Notes: generated by a model not told the origin, from the sequence alone. A stretch of 35,728 nt of DNA from a bacterium (GCA_030426125.1 JAUHZB010000008.1:1-35728), one strand, 5' to 3'; counted from the stretch's first letter, positions 17,572 to 27,383 are shown. Numbers and translations: made by a program.

Positions 17572-17727
17572 ATGAGTAATAAGCTATCTATTGGCATAAT
17601 TTCGGTATTGTTAATTGACGGGATGGGTTTTGTTATATTAGCAAAGGAACCACCAGCTGAACGCCCAGGTGTAGAGCAATTAAACATAAAGAATAGGTGG
17701 AAAAAACTTCAGATCGTTTCCTTATAA
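17572..17727 (+). pseudogene. Short ORF, probable truncated membrane-anchored protein
   Basis: MSNKLSIGIISVLLIDGMGFVILAKEPPAERPGVEQLNIKNRWKKLQIVSL*: TM anchor plus short tail with no domain. Confidence 0.35.
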
Positions 17728-17812
17728 AAACAAACCACAAATTTGAAATATATAATTGTATAAAACGACGAATATTGGCTACGTATGTATCTTGGGACGT
17801 ATAAAAATATCA

Positions 17813-18568
17813 CTAAAGTAAACTTAGCCAGTAGTCAGACCAGCGGTAAAATAACAGCATGATGATGAGAGCGTAAGTAGACGCAATAAGTTCATACTTG
17901 TAGCTAATAAATTTATTAAGACCCTTACCGAAATTTAAGTACTTATTCTCAACACAGAATGCAACCGTCAGCCAGAACATTGCAAATGTGACTAGCCAAA
18001 CGAGCATACAATAAAGGCAAAGCTTTCCGATATCAAATACACCTTGGTAGAAAAGCCAAGTACAAAACCCAGCACCAAACGAAATTCCGCCGAACAGAGT
18101 TCTCCACCATGCTTTCGTGAGCCTACGAGCGCCGGCGCCAATAGTCATAGCAGCTGTAAACACAGCCGTAAAACCAAAAATACCGATAAAGGAGTTAGGA
18201 AATCCAAATGCACTAGCTTGAGGGCTTGCAATGACTGGCGAGCAGGCCACGACCGGACTAAGGCTACAGCTTGCAACATACGACGGCTCTAAAAGTATCT
18301 CTATTTTTTCAATCGACAATATCAATGCTGCACTTATTCCAATAGCAGCTAATACAGCGAGCCATCGAGCAAGTACCACATCTGACTTTGATTTGTCGTC
18401 CCGATGCACTATGACCGTTAAGATTATTAGTCCAATTACTGCTAGATAAACATACTGCACTTTACCACGGAGTAGAAAGATCGATACAAACATATACAAA
18501 ATAGGTAAGATCCAGAAATATTGCTTTAATTTTGTTCGTAGAGAATAAACTACTTTTTTTAGTCCCAT
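17813..18568 (-). CDS. Vitamin K epoxide reductase (VKOR) family protein
   Basis: CSLSPVVACSPVIASPQASAFGFPNSFIGIFGF and LCLYCMLVW (CxxC) in a multi-TM protein. Confidence 0.9.
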   Translation of the reverse strand: MGLKKVVYSLRTKLKQYFWILPILYMFVSIFLLRGKVQYVYLAVIGLIILTVIVHRDDKSKSDVVLARWLAVLAAIGISAALILSIEKIEILLEPSYVASCSLSPVVACSPVIASPQASAFGFPNSFIGIFGFTAVFTAAMTIGAGARRLTKAWWRTLFGGISFGAGFCTWLFYQGVFDIGKLCLYCMLVWLVTFAMFWLTVAFCVENKYLNFGKGLNKFISYKYELIASTYALIIMLLFYRWSDYWLSLL

Positions 18569-19597
18569 TTATGGCATCTTTTCAATTGCAAGCTTATCAT
18601 GACCTTGATTACCCGTTTCAAGTATTCGGCGGACATCTTGACCTGCAACGTTAAGATTATTGGCTCCCAATACTACACTCACTGAAATCTCCTCGTTATC
18701 TGTACCTGCTTGACGAATAGTAGCACCTAGAAAACACTTTCCTGCTTCATCGGTATTGCCAACCTTAATACCAACAATGTCATCCTGATTAATAAAAGAA
18801 TTGTAGTTATAAATTGTGCCGGTTATCGGTATAGTAGCTTGTTTTTGAAGTACAATCTGTCGCAGTACAGGATTTTTCAGATATAAATAACCTAGTCGTG
18901 CCATCTCTGTCGGTGTGCTAACAGTATCAGGTGAAAAGCCGCTAGCATCAGCGACTGTAGTTTTACTAAAACCAAGCTCTTCAAGCATATGATTTGCTTT
19001 AATAGTATAGGCATCGATGGATCCAAATGCCCATATAGCTAGACTATCAGCAATATTATTGGACGAAGGCAGCATAATTGCCTGCAAAGCCTGATACTGA
19101 CTTATCTCTTGACCTAAAGCGATGGGCACAACTGTACCACTTTTGCGTACGTAATCCTCATATATTGCGATGTCTTTTTCTGTAATCTTGAAAAGAGGCC
19201 CTTGGTCACCTTTGGCTAATGGCATCTCTCGCATAATTGTTAGTGCTGTTATAACTTTTGCAAGACTTGCAATCGGTACAGGTTCAACACTAGAACCTTC
19301 AATTGAAGTAGCAACCAATGAATCTTTGGGCACGGCATAAGCTGCATTACCATAACTCGGCCATGAGATAGGGCTATCCAGCACAACTTGCTCTTTGGCT
19401 TCTACTTTAGTAGGCGTCACAGATCGAAATTCTTGTGCTGCTGGAACTGGAACCGGAGCTGATTCTTTATTTGGTAAGATCTGTGTAACAAATAATCCAA
19501 GCACTAAAAGCATTGTGCCTGAACTAGCTAAAGCAGTTTTGCTCCAACGCTTACTTCTTTGCTTCTTCCCATATACATAATAATAATGCTTTGCCAT
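18569..19597 (-). CDS. D-alanyl-D-alanine carboxypeptidase (peptidase S11)
   Basis: SLAK (SxxK), SSN (SxN), GIKVGNTDEAG (KTG-like); TM anchor. Stop abuts the VKOR start. Confidence 0.85.
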   Translation of the reverse strand: MAKHYYYVYGKKQRSKRWSKTALASSGTMLLVLGLFVTQILPNKESAPVPVPAAQEFRSVTPTKVEAKEQVVLDSPISWPSYGNAAYAVPKDSLVATSIEGSSVEPVPIASLAKVITALTIMREMPLAKGDQGPLFKITEKDIAIYEDYVRKSGTVVPIALGQEISQYQALQAIMLPSSNNIADSLAIWAFGSIDAYTIKANHMLEELGFSKTTVADASGFSPDTVSTPTEMARLGYLYLKNPVLRQIVLQKQATIPITGTIYNYNSFINQDDIVGIKVGNTDEAGKCFLGATIRQAGTDNEEISVSVVLGANNLNVAGQDVRRILETGNQGHDKLAIEKMP

Positions 19598-19782
19598 AAA
19601 ACATTCATTATATTGTACTGACGATAGAAATCAACTAAAGATTAGTTCATATATGCCCGTGCACATACTAGATGTTAGCTTTATTTTCGAGTACACTAGT
19701 ACTTAATGGAAAGTTCTGCCCTCACAACAAATGCAACCATCGCACGACTACCCGTTCAGGCTGATATCAGAAAAGGTAGAGT

Positions 19783-20106
19783 ATGAGATGGGTCAAGATT
19801 TCACTTCTAGTGATGCTGTTCGGAGGAGTCCTCACAACATGCTCTCTTATAGGTTTTACAAGTCATCAAAGTAATCAGATCGGTACAGAGTGCGGTACGA
19901 ATTGTAGCCCGCACGCTCAAGGTAGCGCACAATCTCAATCAGAAAGAAATAACGAAGATGACATAGATCCAGTACCGCCCTCCTCCTCGCCTTGGCCGCT
20001 TCAAACAATGGCTCTTTCAGCGCTCTATCTCATACCTGTGGGTATGTTCTTGCGCTGGTACCCAAGAGATCGTTCGATGTTGCTGACGACACACCTTCTT
20101 TTTTGA
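19783..20106 (+). CDS. Small predicted secreted/membrane protein with CxxxC and acidic segment
   Basis: GTECGTNCSPHAQGSAQSQSERNNEDDIDPVPPSSSPWP; resembles ORF 16428..16805. Confidence 0.5.
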   Translation: MRWVKISLLVMLFGGVLTTCSLIGFTSHQSNQIGTECGTNCSPHAQGSAQSQSERNNEDDIDPVPPSSSPWPLQTMALSALYLIPVGMFLRWYPRDRSMLLTTHLLF

Positions 20107-20152
20107 TTTTCTATAGTTTCACCTATGGTCATTAAACAATTAAGGAGAAATT

Positions 20153-20911
20153 ATGGATAAACGTTTTTTTATTATACTAATAGTGATTATGGTAGGCTTT
20201 TTTAGCTTATTTATAATCAGTAAAGATAAAACTGATGATAGTACAACGGCAGCTACATCAGGCTCGAGCCACTACTATGGCAAAGAAGATAGTCCAGTTA
20301 CAATAACTGAGTTTGTAGATTTTCAATGTGAAGCTTGTTACGCATACTATCCGTATGTAAAACAAGTCAAGGAACAATATAAAGATCAGGTTAGATTCCA
20401 AGTTAGACACTTTCCAATATCTTCAGGGCACCAATTTGCAATGCAGGCGGCTCGCACTGCAGAAGCTGCGGGAAAACAGGGAAAATTTTGGGAGATGCAT
20501 GACAAGATATTTGAAGGCCAAAAGACCTGGGAAAGGTCTCAAGATCCAACGAGTATCTTTGACGGCTATGCACAGGAGATTGGACTTGATATGACACAAT
20601 TTAAGTCCGACTTTGCCAGCGAAGAGGTGAATGCAACAATAAACAAAGACTTACAAGACGTAAAAGAACTTGGTGGCACGGGAACACCGACCTTTGCAAT
20701 TAATGGCAAAAAGATTGAGAATCCTGGAGCGACAGTAGAAGAATTGTCAAAGATGATTGAAGATGCCCTTAAGGCAGAAGGAATTACCCCTAATCCAGCG
20801 CCGGCTCAGCCAGCAACAAACTCACAAACAGCGCCACCCACAGGTACTAGTGGCTTAGCCCCTGGTGAATCTCAAGAAGATCATGATAGAGAATCCCAGC
20901 AAAGTCAGTAA
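20153..20911 (+). CDS. DsbA/BdbD-like thioredoxin-fold disulfide oxidoreductase
   Basis: VTITEFVDFQCEACYAYYPYVKQ (CxxC) ... GGTGTPTFAINGKKI (cis-Pro); N-terminal TM; SD aaggag. Confidence 0.9.
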   Translation: MDKRFFIILIVIMVGFFSLFIISKDKTDDSTTAATSGSSHYYGKEDSPVTITEFVDFQCEACYAYYPYVKQVKEQYKDQVRFQVRHFPISSGHQFAMQAARTAEAAGKQGKFWEMHDKIFEGQKTWERSQDPTSIFDGYAQEIGLDMTQFKSDFASEEVNATINKDLQDVKELGGTGTPTFAINGKKIENPGATVEELSKMIEDALKAEGITPNPAPAQPATNSQTAPPTGTSGLAPGESQEDHDRESQQSQ

Positions 20912-20941
20912 AAACTTAAGTTGTATAAAAGGTGTGGTAAA

Positions 20942-22060
20942 ATGAGTTTGTTAATGCAAAAACAAAAATACAAAAATTTCAGGTCTCGCTTAAGTATTGC
21001 GCTAACAGTAGCGTTATTTGGGTTTACTTTGGTCAGTAGTCCTATTGTGTTGGCAGACCGATTTGACGAAAAGATTAATGATCTTCGGCAACAGAATAGT
21101 CAAAATCAACAGGCAGATAGTCTGCTTGAATATGAGGAACAAGATATTCAGGCAGTTATCGACCGACTTCAAGGTGATATTACAGCTGCTGAAAGACAAA
21201 TAGCTATCACCAGTACTAAACGGACTGAAACTAAAACTAAGATTAAGACCGCCGAGGATGAACTCGTTCAACAAAAAGCTCTAATGGGTAAAAATATCCG
21301 AGCTATGTATGTTGAAGGAGATATATCGACAGTTGAGATGTTAGCATCAAGTAAAAATCTGAGTGATTTCATCGACAAAGAGCAGTATCGTAATAGTTTA
21401 CAAGATAAAATTACGGATACACTGAAGGAGATAACTGCATTAAAAGAGCAACTAGAGTCTGAAAAGAAAACCCTAGACAAATTGATCACTGATCAGCAAA
21501 ATATCCAAAAACAACTCGATGGTCAGCGTTCAGAACAGAAACGCCTACTTAACTTAAACCAGGATCAACAGGCCAGTTACGAACAAACTATTGTTGCCAA
21601 CAACAGCAAAATAGCTGAGCTTCGTCGGCAACAAATTAGTGAGAATGCTCGTTTCACAAGCGGAACTAAAACTAACGTTCCAGATTCAACAGGATACCCC
21701 TGGTCAAATGCGCCATTTCCAAATAGTATTTCCGATTCTTGGGGTATGTACCAGCGGCAATGTGTTAGCTATACCGCTTGGAAGGTCTGGAAGAGTGGCC
21801 GTCACATGCCATATTGGGGTGGACGAGGTAACGCTAAACAATGGGACGATAACGCTCGTGCTGCAGGTATACCAGTTGACAACAAACCAAAAGTTGGTGA
21901 TGTGGCAGTAAGTAACAGTGGATACTACGGACATACTATGTACGTCGAAGCTGTATACGACGATGGCACAATTTATATTAGTCAATACAATGCTAGTTGG
22001 GATGGTAGATATTCAGAGGCAAGAATTCCAATAGGTAATTTAGTGTTTATTCATTTTTAG
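20942..22060 (+). CDS. Coiled-coil plus CHAP domain peptidoglycan hydrolase (PcsB-like architecture)
   Basis: Long coiled coil, then NSISDSWGMYQRQCVSYTAWKVW...GHTMYVEAVYDDGTIYISQYN (CHAP). Start at 20942 preferred. Confidence 0.85.
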   Translation: MSLLMQKQKYKNFRSRLSIALTVALFGFTLVSSPIVLADRFDEKINDLRQQNSQNQQADSLLEYEEQDIQAVIDRLQGDITAAERQIAITSTKRTETKTKIKTAEDELVQQKALMGKNIRAMYVEGDISTVEMLASSKNLSDFIDKEQYRNSLQDKITDTLKEITALKEQLESEKKTLDKLITDQQNIQKQLDGQRSEQKRLLNLNQDQQASYEQTIVANNSKIAELRRQQISENARFTSGTKTNVPDSTGYPWSNAPFPNSISDSWGMYQRQCVSYTAWKVWKSGRHMPYWGGRGNAKQWDDNARAAGIPVDNKPKVGDVAVSNSGYYGHTMYVEAVYDDGTIYISQYNASWDGRYSEARIPIGNLVFIHF

Positions 22061-22107
22061 GTAACTTAAGCTAGGACAGTAATGATCAATAAACAGAGGC
22101 TAATATA

Positions 22108-22998
22108 GTGTCACATCAGCAATCGGAGGGGGCCAAAGATAGCGGTCTCAAGATTGGTATATTTTTAAACGGTGCGTATGCAATCGTTGGATTTGTGCTT
22201 GGCATAATTACCGGTTCCCTCGCACTTATAGCAGATGCAACTCATAATTTAACTGATAATTTTACACTAGGTGTTTCATTTGCTGCCAACCGGATTGCCC
22301 GTCGTGATGCTAATGATAGCAAATCCTTCGGTTATGGACGAGCTACAATTCTAGCGGCACTGCTTAACGCCAGTTTCATGATTGCTATAGCAATTTTTGT
22401 TGCTTATGAAGCGGTTGATCGATTGCGCAATCCGGTATCTATAGAAGGTGGGGTTGTTGCCGCTGTGGCTTTCATTGGTATCATTGTAAATTCATTTATC
22501 GCCTACAAGCTATCGAGAAACCGAAACGATCTGAATATGCGTAGTGCCTTCGTTGATCAAGCATTCGATGCCATTTCGTCACTGGGCACAATGATTGCCG
22601 GATTAATAATGCTATTCACTGATATTCAATACATCGACACTATTGTCGCCCTTTTAATTGTAGGATTACTCCTGTACAACACGGTAAAGATACTTGGAGA
22701 AGCTGTTCATATATTATTTGAAGGGACGCCTAAAGATACGGACGTCGCCACTATTATTCAGACTATATCAAATATGCCGAATATCAAGGATGTTGATGAT
22801 ATGCATATCTGGGCTATACGTTCTGGCTATAACGCCCTAAGTTGCCATATAGTCATCGACGAAAAGGACCTACAAGACAGCCGAAAGATTGTAGAGAGGA
22901 TAAAATCTACCCTTCAATCAAGTTATAATATTCAACATTCTACGATTGAAGTCGAACCAGAAAGCAGCCGTAAGTACACAACCCACGAACATCATTAA
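22108..22998 (+). CDS. Cation diffusion facilitator (CzcD-type) metal exporter
   Basis: SLALIADATHNLTDNFTLGVSF and six-TM pattern; C-terminal cytoplasmic domain DDMHIWAIRSGYNALSCHIVI; GTG start. Confidence 0.9.
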   Translation: MSHQQSEGAKDSGLKIGIFLNGAYAIVGFVLGIITGSLALIADATHNLTDNFTLGVSFAANRIARRDANDSKSFGYGRATILAALLNASFMIAIAIFVAYEAVDRLRNPVSIEGGVVAAVAFIGIIVNSFIAYKLSRNRNDLNMRSAFVDQAFDAISSLGTMIAGLIMLFTDIQYIDTIVALLIVGLLLYNTVKILGEAVHILFEGTPKDTDVATIIQTISNMPNIKDVDDMHIWAIRSGYNALSCHIVIDEKDLQDSRKIVERIKSTLQSSYNIQHSTIEVEPESSRKYTTHEHH

Positions 22999-23063
22999 TC
23001 GGCAGGCCAAAAAACAATATACTAACACGAATGCGTTCTTTGGTAGTAGCTTTTCAGCTGTAT

Positions 23064-24389
23064 TTATCCTTTTTGTTTACTACGTAGGTAAAACCGTTCA
23101 AAACCAAGTATTGCTACTAACCCTACAATTGCGGAGTAGATAATGAATGGGTCGCTGCTGGCCTTCATGATCAGAAAAGCGCCTAGTACAATAACGTCCA
23201 ATACAATTGCTGTAATGATAATATAACGATTAGCTTTCACTTTATCCTTTAGCTTATGGATTAGTCCCCAGTGCACCATAATATCCATAATAAGGTAAAA
23301 TATAGCACCAAGTGATGCAATACGACTAAGGTCAAAAAAGATTGTTAAAAAGATAGCTATTGTGAGGGTATAGATAAGTGTATGAGTTTGAATATCTCCT
23401 GGTAGATGAAAATGACGATGTGGTACGAGTTTCATTTCTGTTAACATTGCAAGCATCCTTGAAACTGCAAACGAGCTGGCTATGACACTGGATATTGTAG
23501 CTACGACTGCTAACATAACTGTGAACCACAAACCAAAGTTTCCAAATGCTGGGCGAGCAGCTTCGGCAAGGGCAAAGTTTTTGGACTGGATAATTTCAGG
23601 TAGTGGCAAGTTACCAGCAACCGCTAATGCTACTAGGAAGTAAACCACTACGCAAATGGCGAGAGAGAATATAATCGCTCTACCAACATTCTTATGTGGT
23701 TGTTTGATTTCTGACCCACTATTGGTGATAGTAGTGAACCCTTTATATGCCAGTATCGCCAAGGCCACTGCAGCCACAGTACCAGTTAAGCCATACTCCA
23801 CTCCTCCAGTATCTGCCGAAAAGCTCTCCAGAGAAAACCCAGACAACCATAACCCTGCCAGCGCAAAAACCGCAATACCACCAATTTTAAAGACTGAGAA
23901 CAATAAAGAAACTTTACTTACTGCTTTGTTGCCTAAGATGTTAATAATAAAGGCAAAAATTAACAATCCAACCCCCAAAAGAGATACCAACCAACCAGAT
24001 TTAGCGGCATCGAATAACTGCAGCACATATGTTCCGAAAGTTCTAGCCACAAGACTTTCATTAATTACCATTGAGAAATACATGAGTAATGCTCCTACGG
24101 CAGTTATGGCGCCCATCCCGTAAGCTTCTTTTAGGAACATAGCGATACCGCCAGCGCTTGGGAAGGTATTAGATAGCCGAACATAAGAATAGGCGCTAAA
24201 TGCGGTCACAATTGCACCAACAATGAATATTAAGGGGAATAGCGGTCCAGCTAATTCAGCGATCTGGCCAGTTAGGGCAAATATACCAGCTCCAATAATA
24301 ACGGCCGTACCCATTGAAATAGCACCAGCTAGAGATAAACTGTTCTTTTTATACCGGGCTGATTTATTAATGCTTGATTTAGTCGCCAT
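23064..24389 (-). CDS. APC-superfamily amino acid permease
   Basis: SLAGAISMGTAVIIGAGIFALTGQIAELAGPLFPLIFIVGAIV and about 12 TM helices. Confidence 0.9.
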   Translation of the reverse strand: MATKSSINKSARYKKNSLSLAGAISMGTAVIIGAGIFALTGQIAELAGPLFPLIFIVGAIVTAFSAYSYVRLSNTFPSAGGIAMFLKEAYGMGAITAVGALLMYFSMVINESLVARTFGTYVLQLFDAAKSGWLVSLLGVGLLIFAFIINILGNKAVSKVSLLFSVFKIGGIAVFALAGLWLSGFSLESFSADTGGVEYGLTGTVAAVALAILAYKGFTTITNSGSEIKQPHKNVGRAIIFSLAICVVVYFLVALAVAGNLPLPEIIQSKNFALAEAARPAFGNFGLWFTVMLAVVATISSVIASSFAVSRMLAMLTEMKLVPHRHFHLPGDIQTHTLIYTLTIAIFLTIFFDLSRIASLGAIFYLIMDIMVHWGLIHKLKDKVKANRYIIITAIVLDVIVLGAFLIMKASSDPFIIYSAIVGLVAILGFERFYLRSKQKG

Positions 24390-24460
24390 AAGATTGTGTT
24401 TATCATTATCTTTGTACTTTTATTATATACAAAAACTATACTTAAACCATTCCACTCTTA

Positions 24461-24841
24461 TTAAGCTACGAGTTGTAGGATCCCAATAACTATTGAGACT
24501 ACGAGCGCAAACAGTGTAATGTAAATTGCATGGCGTGCTTGCCGTTTGGCGCTCTCTGCATTTTTTCTTGATTCAACAAGTTCCACATATTCAAGATAGC
24601 GGAAATAGGCATCTGTTAGCATAAAGTAATTGCCCGTATAGTCCTTGCTAAACCCTACATTAGCCCTATTTGAGTCTACAAAAACCTGATTAAAGGTTCT
24701 ATCAATGCTAGCAATGAGAGATTGATTATTTATATCAAGCCCCTTTGATTTTAATTTATCAATGACTGCTTGATAAGAAATTCCGTTTTCAAGATTGTCG
24801 TATGCTAACTTATGTATCAATAAAATGTAGTCAATATTCAT
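24461..24841 (-). CDS. Hypothetical protein with C-terminal TM helix
   Basis: ISYQAVIDKLKSKGLDINNQSLIASIDRTFNQVF; C-terminal HAIYITLFALVVSIVIGILQLVA; directly downstream of the Fic gene. Confidence 0.6.
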   Translation of the reverse strand: MNIDYILLIHKLAYDNLENGISYQAVIDKLKSKGLDINNQSLIASIDRTFNQVFVDSNRANVGFSKDYTGNYFMLTDAYFRYLEYVELVESRKNAESAKRQARHAIYITLFALVVSIVIGILQLVA

Positions 24842-24855
24842 CGCATATTACTCGA

Positions 24856-25950
24856 CTAAATTCGAGCTAGTAAATTAAGAATGCCAGGGTTTGCGTACAC
24901 TTTCTTCTGCCTGGGTAGAGTATCAATGCACTGTATTATATTCTTTTTTTCTAATGTATCTAAGTAGCGCCGCACCGTATTCGCAGGTATGTCGAGCCGT
25001 TTTGACACGAGACTGACAGTTAGATAAGGCTGAACAAAACAATATTCTAGAACCCGGAGCAACCCAAGATGAGCTACCTCATCTTGAATTTGTGTACGAT
25101 ACTTTTTGTACAGAGCATCAATGTCTCTTGCAACTCTAAGTGATAAGATTGCTTGAGTTTCTATACCTTTTAGGTAGTACATAATCCACTGATACCAGTC
25201 CTGTTTTGTATCAACTTTATGGAGAGCATTTATATACGATTGCTTACTTTTGTCGAAATAACCGCTAGGATATAACATCGGAGCGCGCAGTTGTTTAGTT
25301 TTCAGTAAATAGAGCGTTATGAGTAACCTTCCTGTTCTGCCGTTACCATCATTAAAAGGGTGAATAGCTTCAAATCTATGGTGAATTACAGCACTCTTTA
25401 TTAGATGAGGCAATATCGTATCATTTGTCCCAATAAACTTTTCTAATTCATCCATGAGTTGCGGAACATGTATTGCATCAGGCGGTATGTAGCGTGCATC
25501 ACCTCGCCCAGTACCATCTTTGCCAATCCACACTTCACCTACTCTATATGCACCGGGAGTTTTAGACTGTCCTCTAACACCACTCATTAAAGTCTTATGG
25601 ACTTGCCGCACTATTAATTGATTTAAGGGACGTCTTTCTATAGAACCTGCACCTTTCTCAAGGGCAATCTGGTAGTTCACTATTTCGGCTACATCATCAA
25701 CTTTTTCTGGATCTGTGACCAATTCTGATCTATAGACATCTTCCATAGATGCTTGTGTGCCCTCAAGACGAGAGCTTGACTCGGCTTCTTTACCGAGAAG
25801 TGGCCTCATAAGAAGATTAGGGTTATGTAGTAAAGAAACTGCCTCGTTCAAACCGCTCAGTGCTCCTTGAGCGTTTGCTAATTGTATGGCAAGATCTTTA
25901 GTCCATATTTCACTTAAATCTGGTGGAAAATTATGTTCTAGTAAACTCAT
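24856..25950 (-). CDS. Fic family protein with N-terminal inhibitory motif and C-terminal winged helix
   Basis: HHRFEAIHPFNDGNGRTGRLL (HPFx[D/E]GNGRxxR), upstream SSRLEGT; SD GGGAGG before the ATG at 25950. Confidence 0.95.
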   Translation of the reverse strand: MSLLEHNFPPDLSEIWTKDLAIQLANAQGALSGLNEAVSLLHNPNLLMRPLLGKEAESSSRLEGTQASMEDVYRSELVTDPEKVDDVAEIVNYQIALEKGAGSIERRPLNQLIVRQVHKTLMSGVRGQSKTPGAYRVGEVWIGKDGTGRGDARYIPPDAIHVPQLMDELEKFIGTNDTILPHLIKSAVIHHRFEAIHPFNDGNGRTGRLLITLYLLKTKQLRAPMLYPSGYFDKSKQSYINALHKVDTKQDWYQWIMYYLKGIETQAILSLRVARDIDALYKKYRTQIQDEVAHLGLLRVLEYCFVQPYLTVSLVSKRLDIPANTVRRYLDTLEKKNIIQCIDTLPRQKKVYANPGILNLLARI

Positions 25951-25993
25951 AATCCTCCCAATAATAGCAAAAATTGGTAAGTTAGTCAACACA

Positions 25994-26013
25994 CCGTACC
26001 ACAGCTGGTGCGG
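25994..26013. repeat. Inverted repeat CCGTACCA-cagc-TGGTGCGG
   Basis: 8-bp arms with one T-G position, 4-nt loop, upstream of the 26181 ORF. Confidence 0.5.
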
Positions 26014-26093
26014 TCATTATTGTGGTGGAGGAATAAATTATACAAACGGCTCTACTTTCCGTAGGTCTCGAATTATACATACCGAACAAACCC

Positions 26094-26122
26094 GTCAAGG
26101 TAGTACGAGTCTCCACCTTGAC
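26094..26122. repeat. Inverted repeat GTCAAGGT-N13-ACCTTGAC
   Basis: Perfect 8-bp arms at 26094-26101 and 26115-26122. Confidence 0.55.
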
Positions 26123-26180
26123 AGCTTTGCCCTGCGGCCTTGTTGAGTAACCTCCGTTACAAAAAGTAAAGGAGGAAGAA

Positions 26181-26450
26181 ATGCCAGAAGCAAACAAATA
26201 TAACGGGTGGAGTAATCGTGAGACGTGGGTTGTCAACCTATGGCTAACCAACGATCAGGCAAGTTACTATCTAATGCTTGAAGCGCTTAAGCACTCAGAC
26301 AGTGACTATACCTGTGCTGAATGGCTACAAGAACGGTTGCGTGATCAGCTGGATGAAGAAGCTGGTACTGCGAGCATGTGGTCAGACTTACTCAGCACCG
26401 CATTCTACCGCGTTGACTGGGTCGAGGTTATCGAGTGTAACCGCGAGTAG
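26181..26450 (+). CDS. Small mobile-element protein, DUF7249-like
   Basis: KYNGWSNRETWVVNLWLTNDQASYYLMLEAL; this motif is familiar from plasmid/phage small proteins; strong SD aaaggagg. Confidence 0.6.
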   Translation: MPEANKYNGWSNRETWVVNLWLTNDQASYYLMLEALKHSDSDYTCAEWLQERLRDQLDEEAGTASMWSDLLSTAFYRVDWVEVIECNRE

Positions 26451-26486
26451 TCTCTGGTCCTGAGTAGGACACTAAACTGCTTTCAA

Positions 26487-27218
26487 CTACATATCGAGAG
26501 AGCTCTGGGCAACAATATTTATATCAGACACATCGATATACTCATCGTCCATTTTCTTTTCAATATACCTATTCAGCGAGGCTACTGTTGTGCTACTCGA
26601 AACCAATATGATTACATTTGGGTATGAATAACCCTCTAGCCATCCCTCATCTTCATAATGTTTAAAATATAGATCGATCCGCTTTTTAATAATGAAATTC
26701 ATAGTATGTTCACTAAAGATATCAATTATGTACGCTTCTGGCTGTGTACTGTCAGGATTAATTCTCTGTAGATAGAGATCGGGTAGTGATTCTGGGAAGT
26801 AGTCATAACCAGCTAACTCAGTTTTAGTAAATATGTTGAAAGTATTAGGATATGCTTTTGTTATATCCAAATACATACGCATAATGTTGAGGTTATGATT
26901 AATAAAAGCTTGGCCTAAACTTCTGTCCTTATACCTCGTATGCAATACCTGTTTATTAATGTCTGGCTCTTCTCTGAGCCGCTTTATGGCTTGCGGGGTT
27001 AAATGATAGCTGGCTGGCTTTCTATCTATCTTATAGGTCTTACTGTAGCGTCTCGTGACGTAACCGTTCTTCATCAAAATATTTAACGTATTCTGAATAG
27101 TCCACTTTAGCACCCCTCTATATTCTGCTAGTAGACTTGGCGTAACAAATCGAAATAGGTAGATAATTTTCAGTAATTGTAGTTGTTTAGCGTTTAGTTT
27201 CGGTTCAGGCTTTTTCAT
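26487..27218 (-). CDS. Replication-relaxation family protein (winged helix)
   Basis: LNAKQLQLLKIIYLFRFVTPSLLAEYRGVLKWTIQNTLNILMKNGYVTRR...KPASYHLTPQAIKRL, then a nuclease-like fold region PDLYLQRI. Confidence 0.65.
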   Translation of the reverse strand: MKKPEPKLNAKQLQLLKIIYLFRFVTPSLLAEYRGVLKWTIQNTLNILMKNGYVTRRYSKTYKIDRKPASYHLTPQAIKRLREEPDINKQVLHTRYKDRSLGQAFINHNLNIMRMYLDITKAYPNTFNIFTKTELAGYDYFPESLPDLYLQRINPDSTQPEAYIIDIFSEHTMNFIIKKRIDLYFKHYEDEGWLEGYSYPNVIILVSSSTTVASLNRYIEKKMDDEYIDVSDINIVAQSSLDM

Positions 27219-27272
27219 AACTTATCATTCACATATAGACTTTCTGCCCCACCGCTGGTTTTATTTTATCTC

Positions 27273-27289
27273 TATATACATAGTATATA
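27273..27289. promoter_or_regulatory. Inverted repeat TATATAC-ata-GTATATA in divergent intergenic region
   Basis: Perfect 7+3+7 palindrome between the divergent relaxation-like gene and the recombinase operon. Confidence 0.4.
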
Positions 27290-27383
27290 AGAAGGAGAAT
27301 ATATATTAGCGTATATATCTGTTAATAACTATATATTAATTAGTTTTCCATGACTAATATAATAATACAACAAGATTGTCTTG

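Noticed and set aside
23656-24489. Plus-strand ORFs 23656-24123 and 24223-24489
   Set aside because: Shadow ORFs opposite the APC permease and its upstream region.
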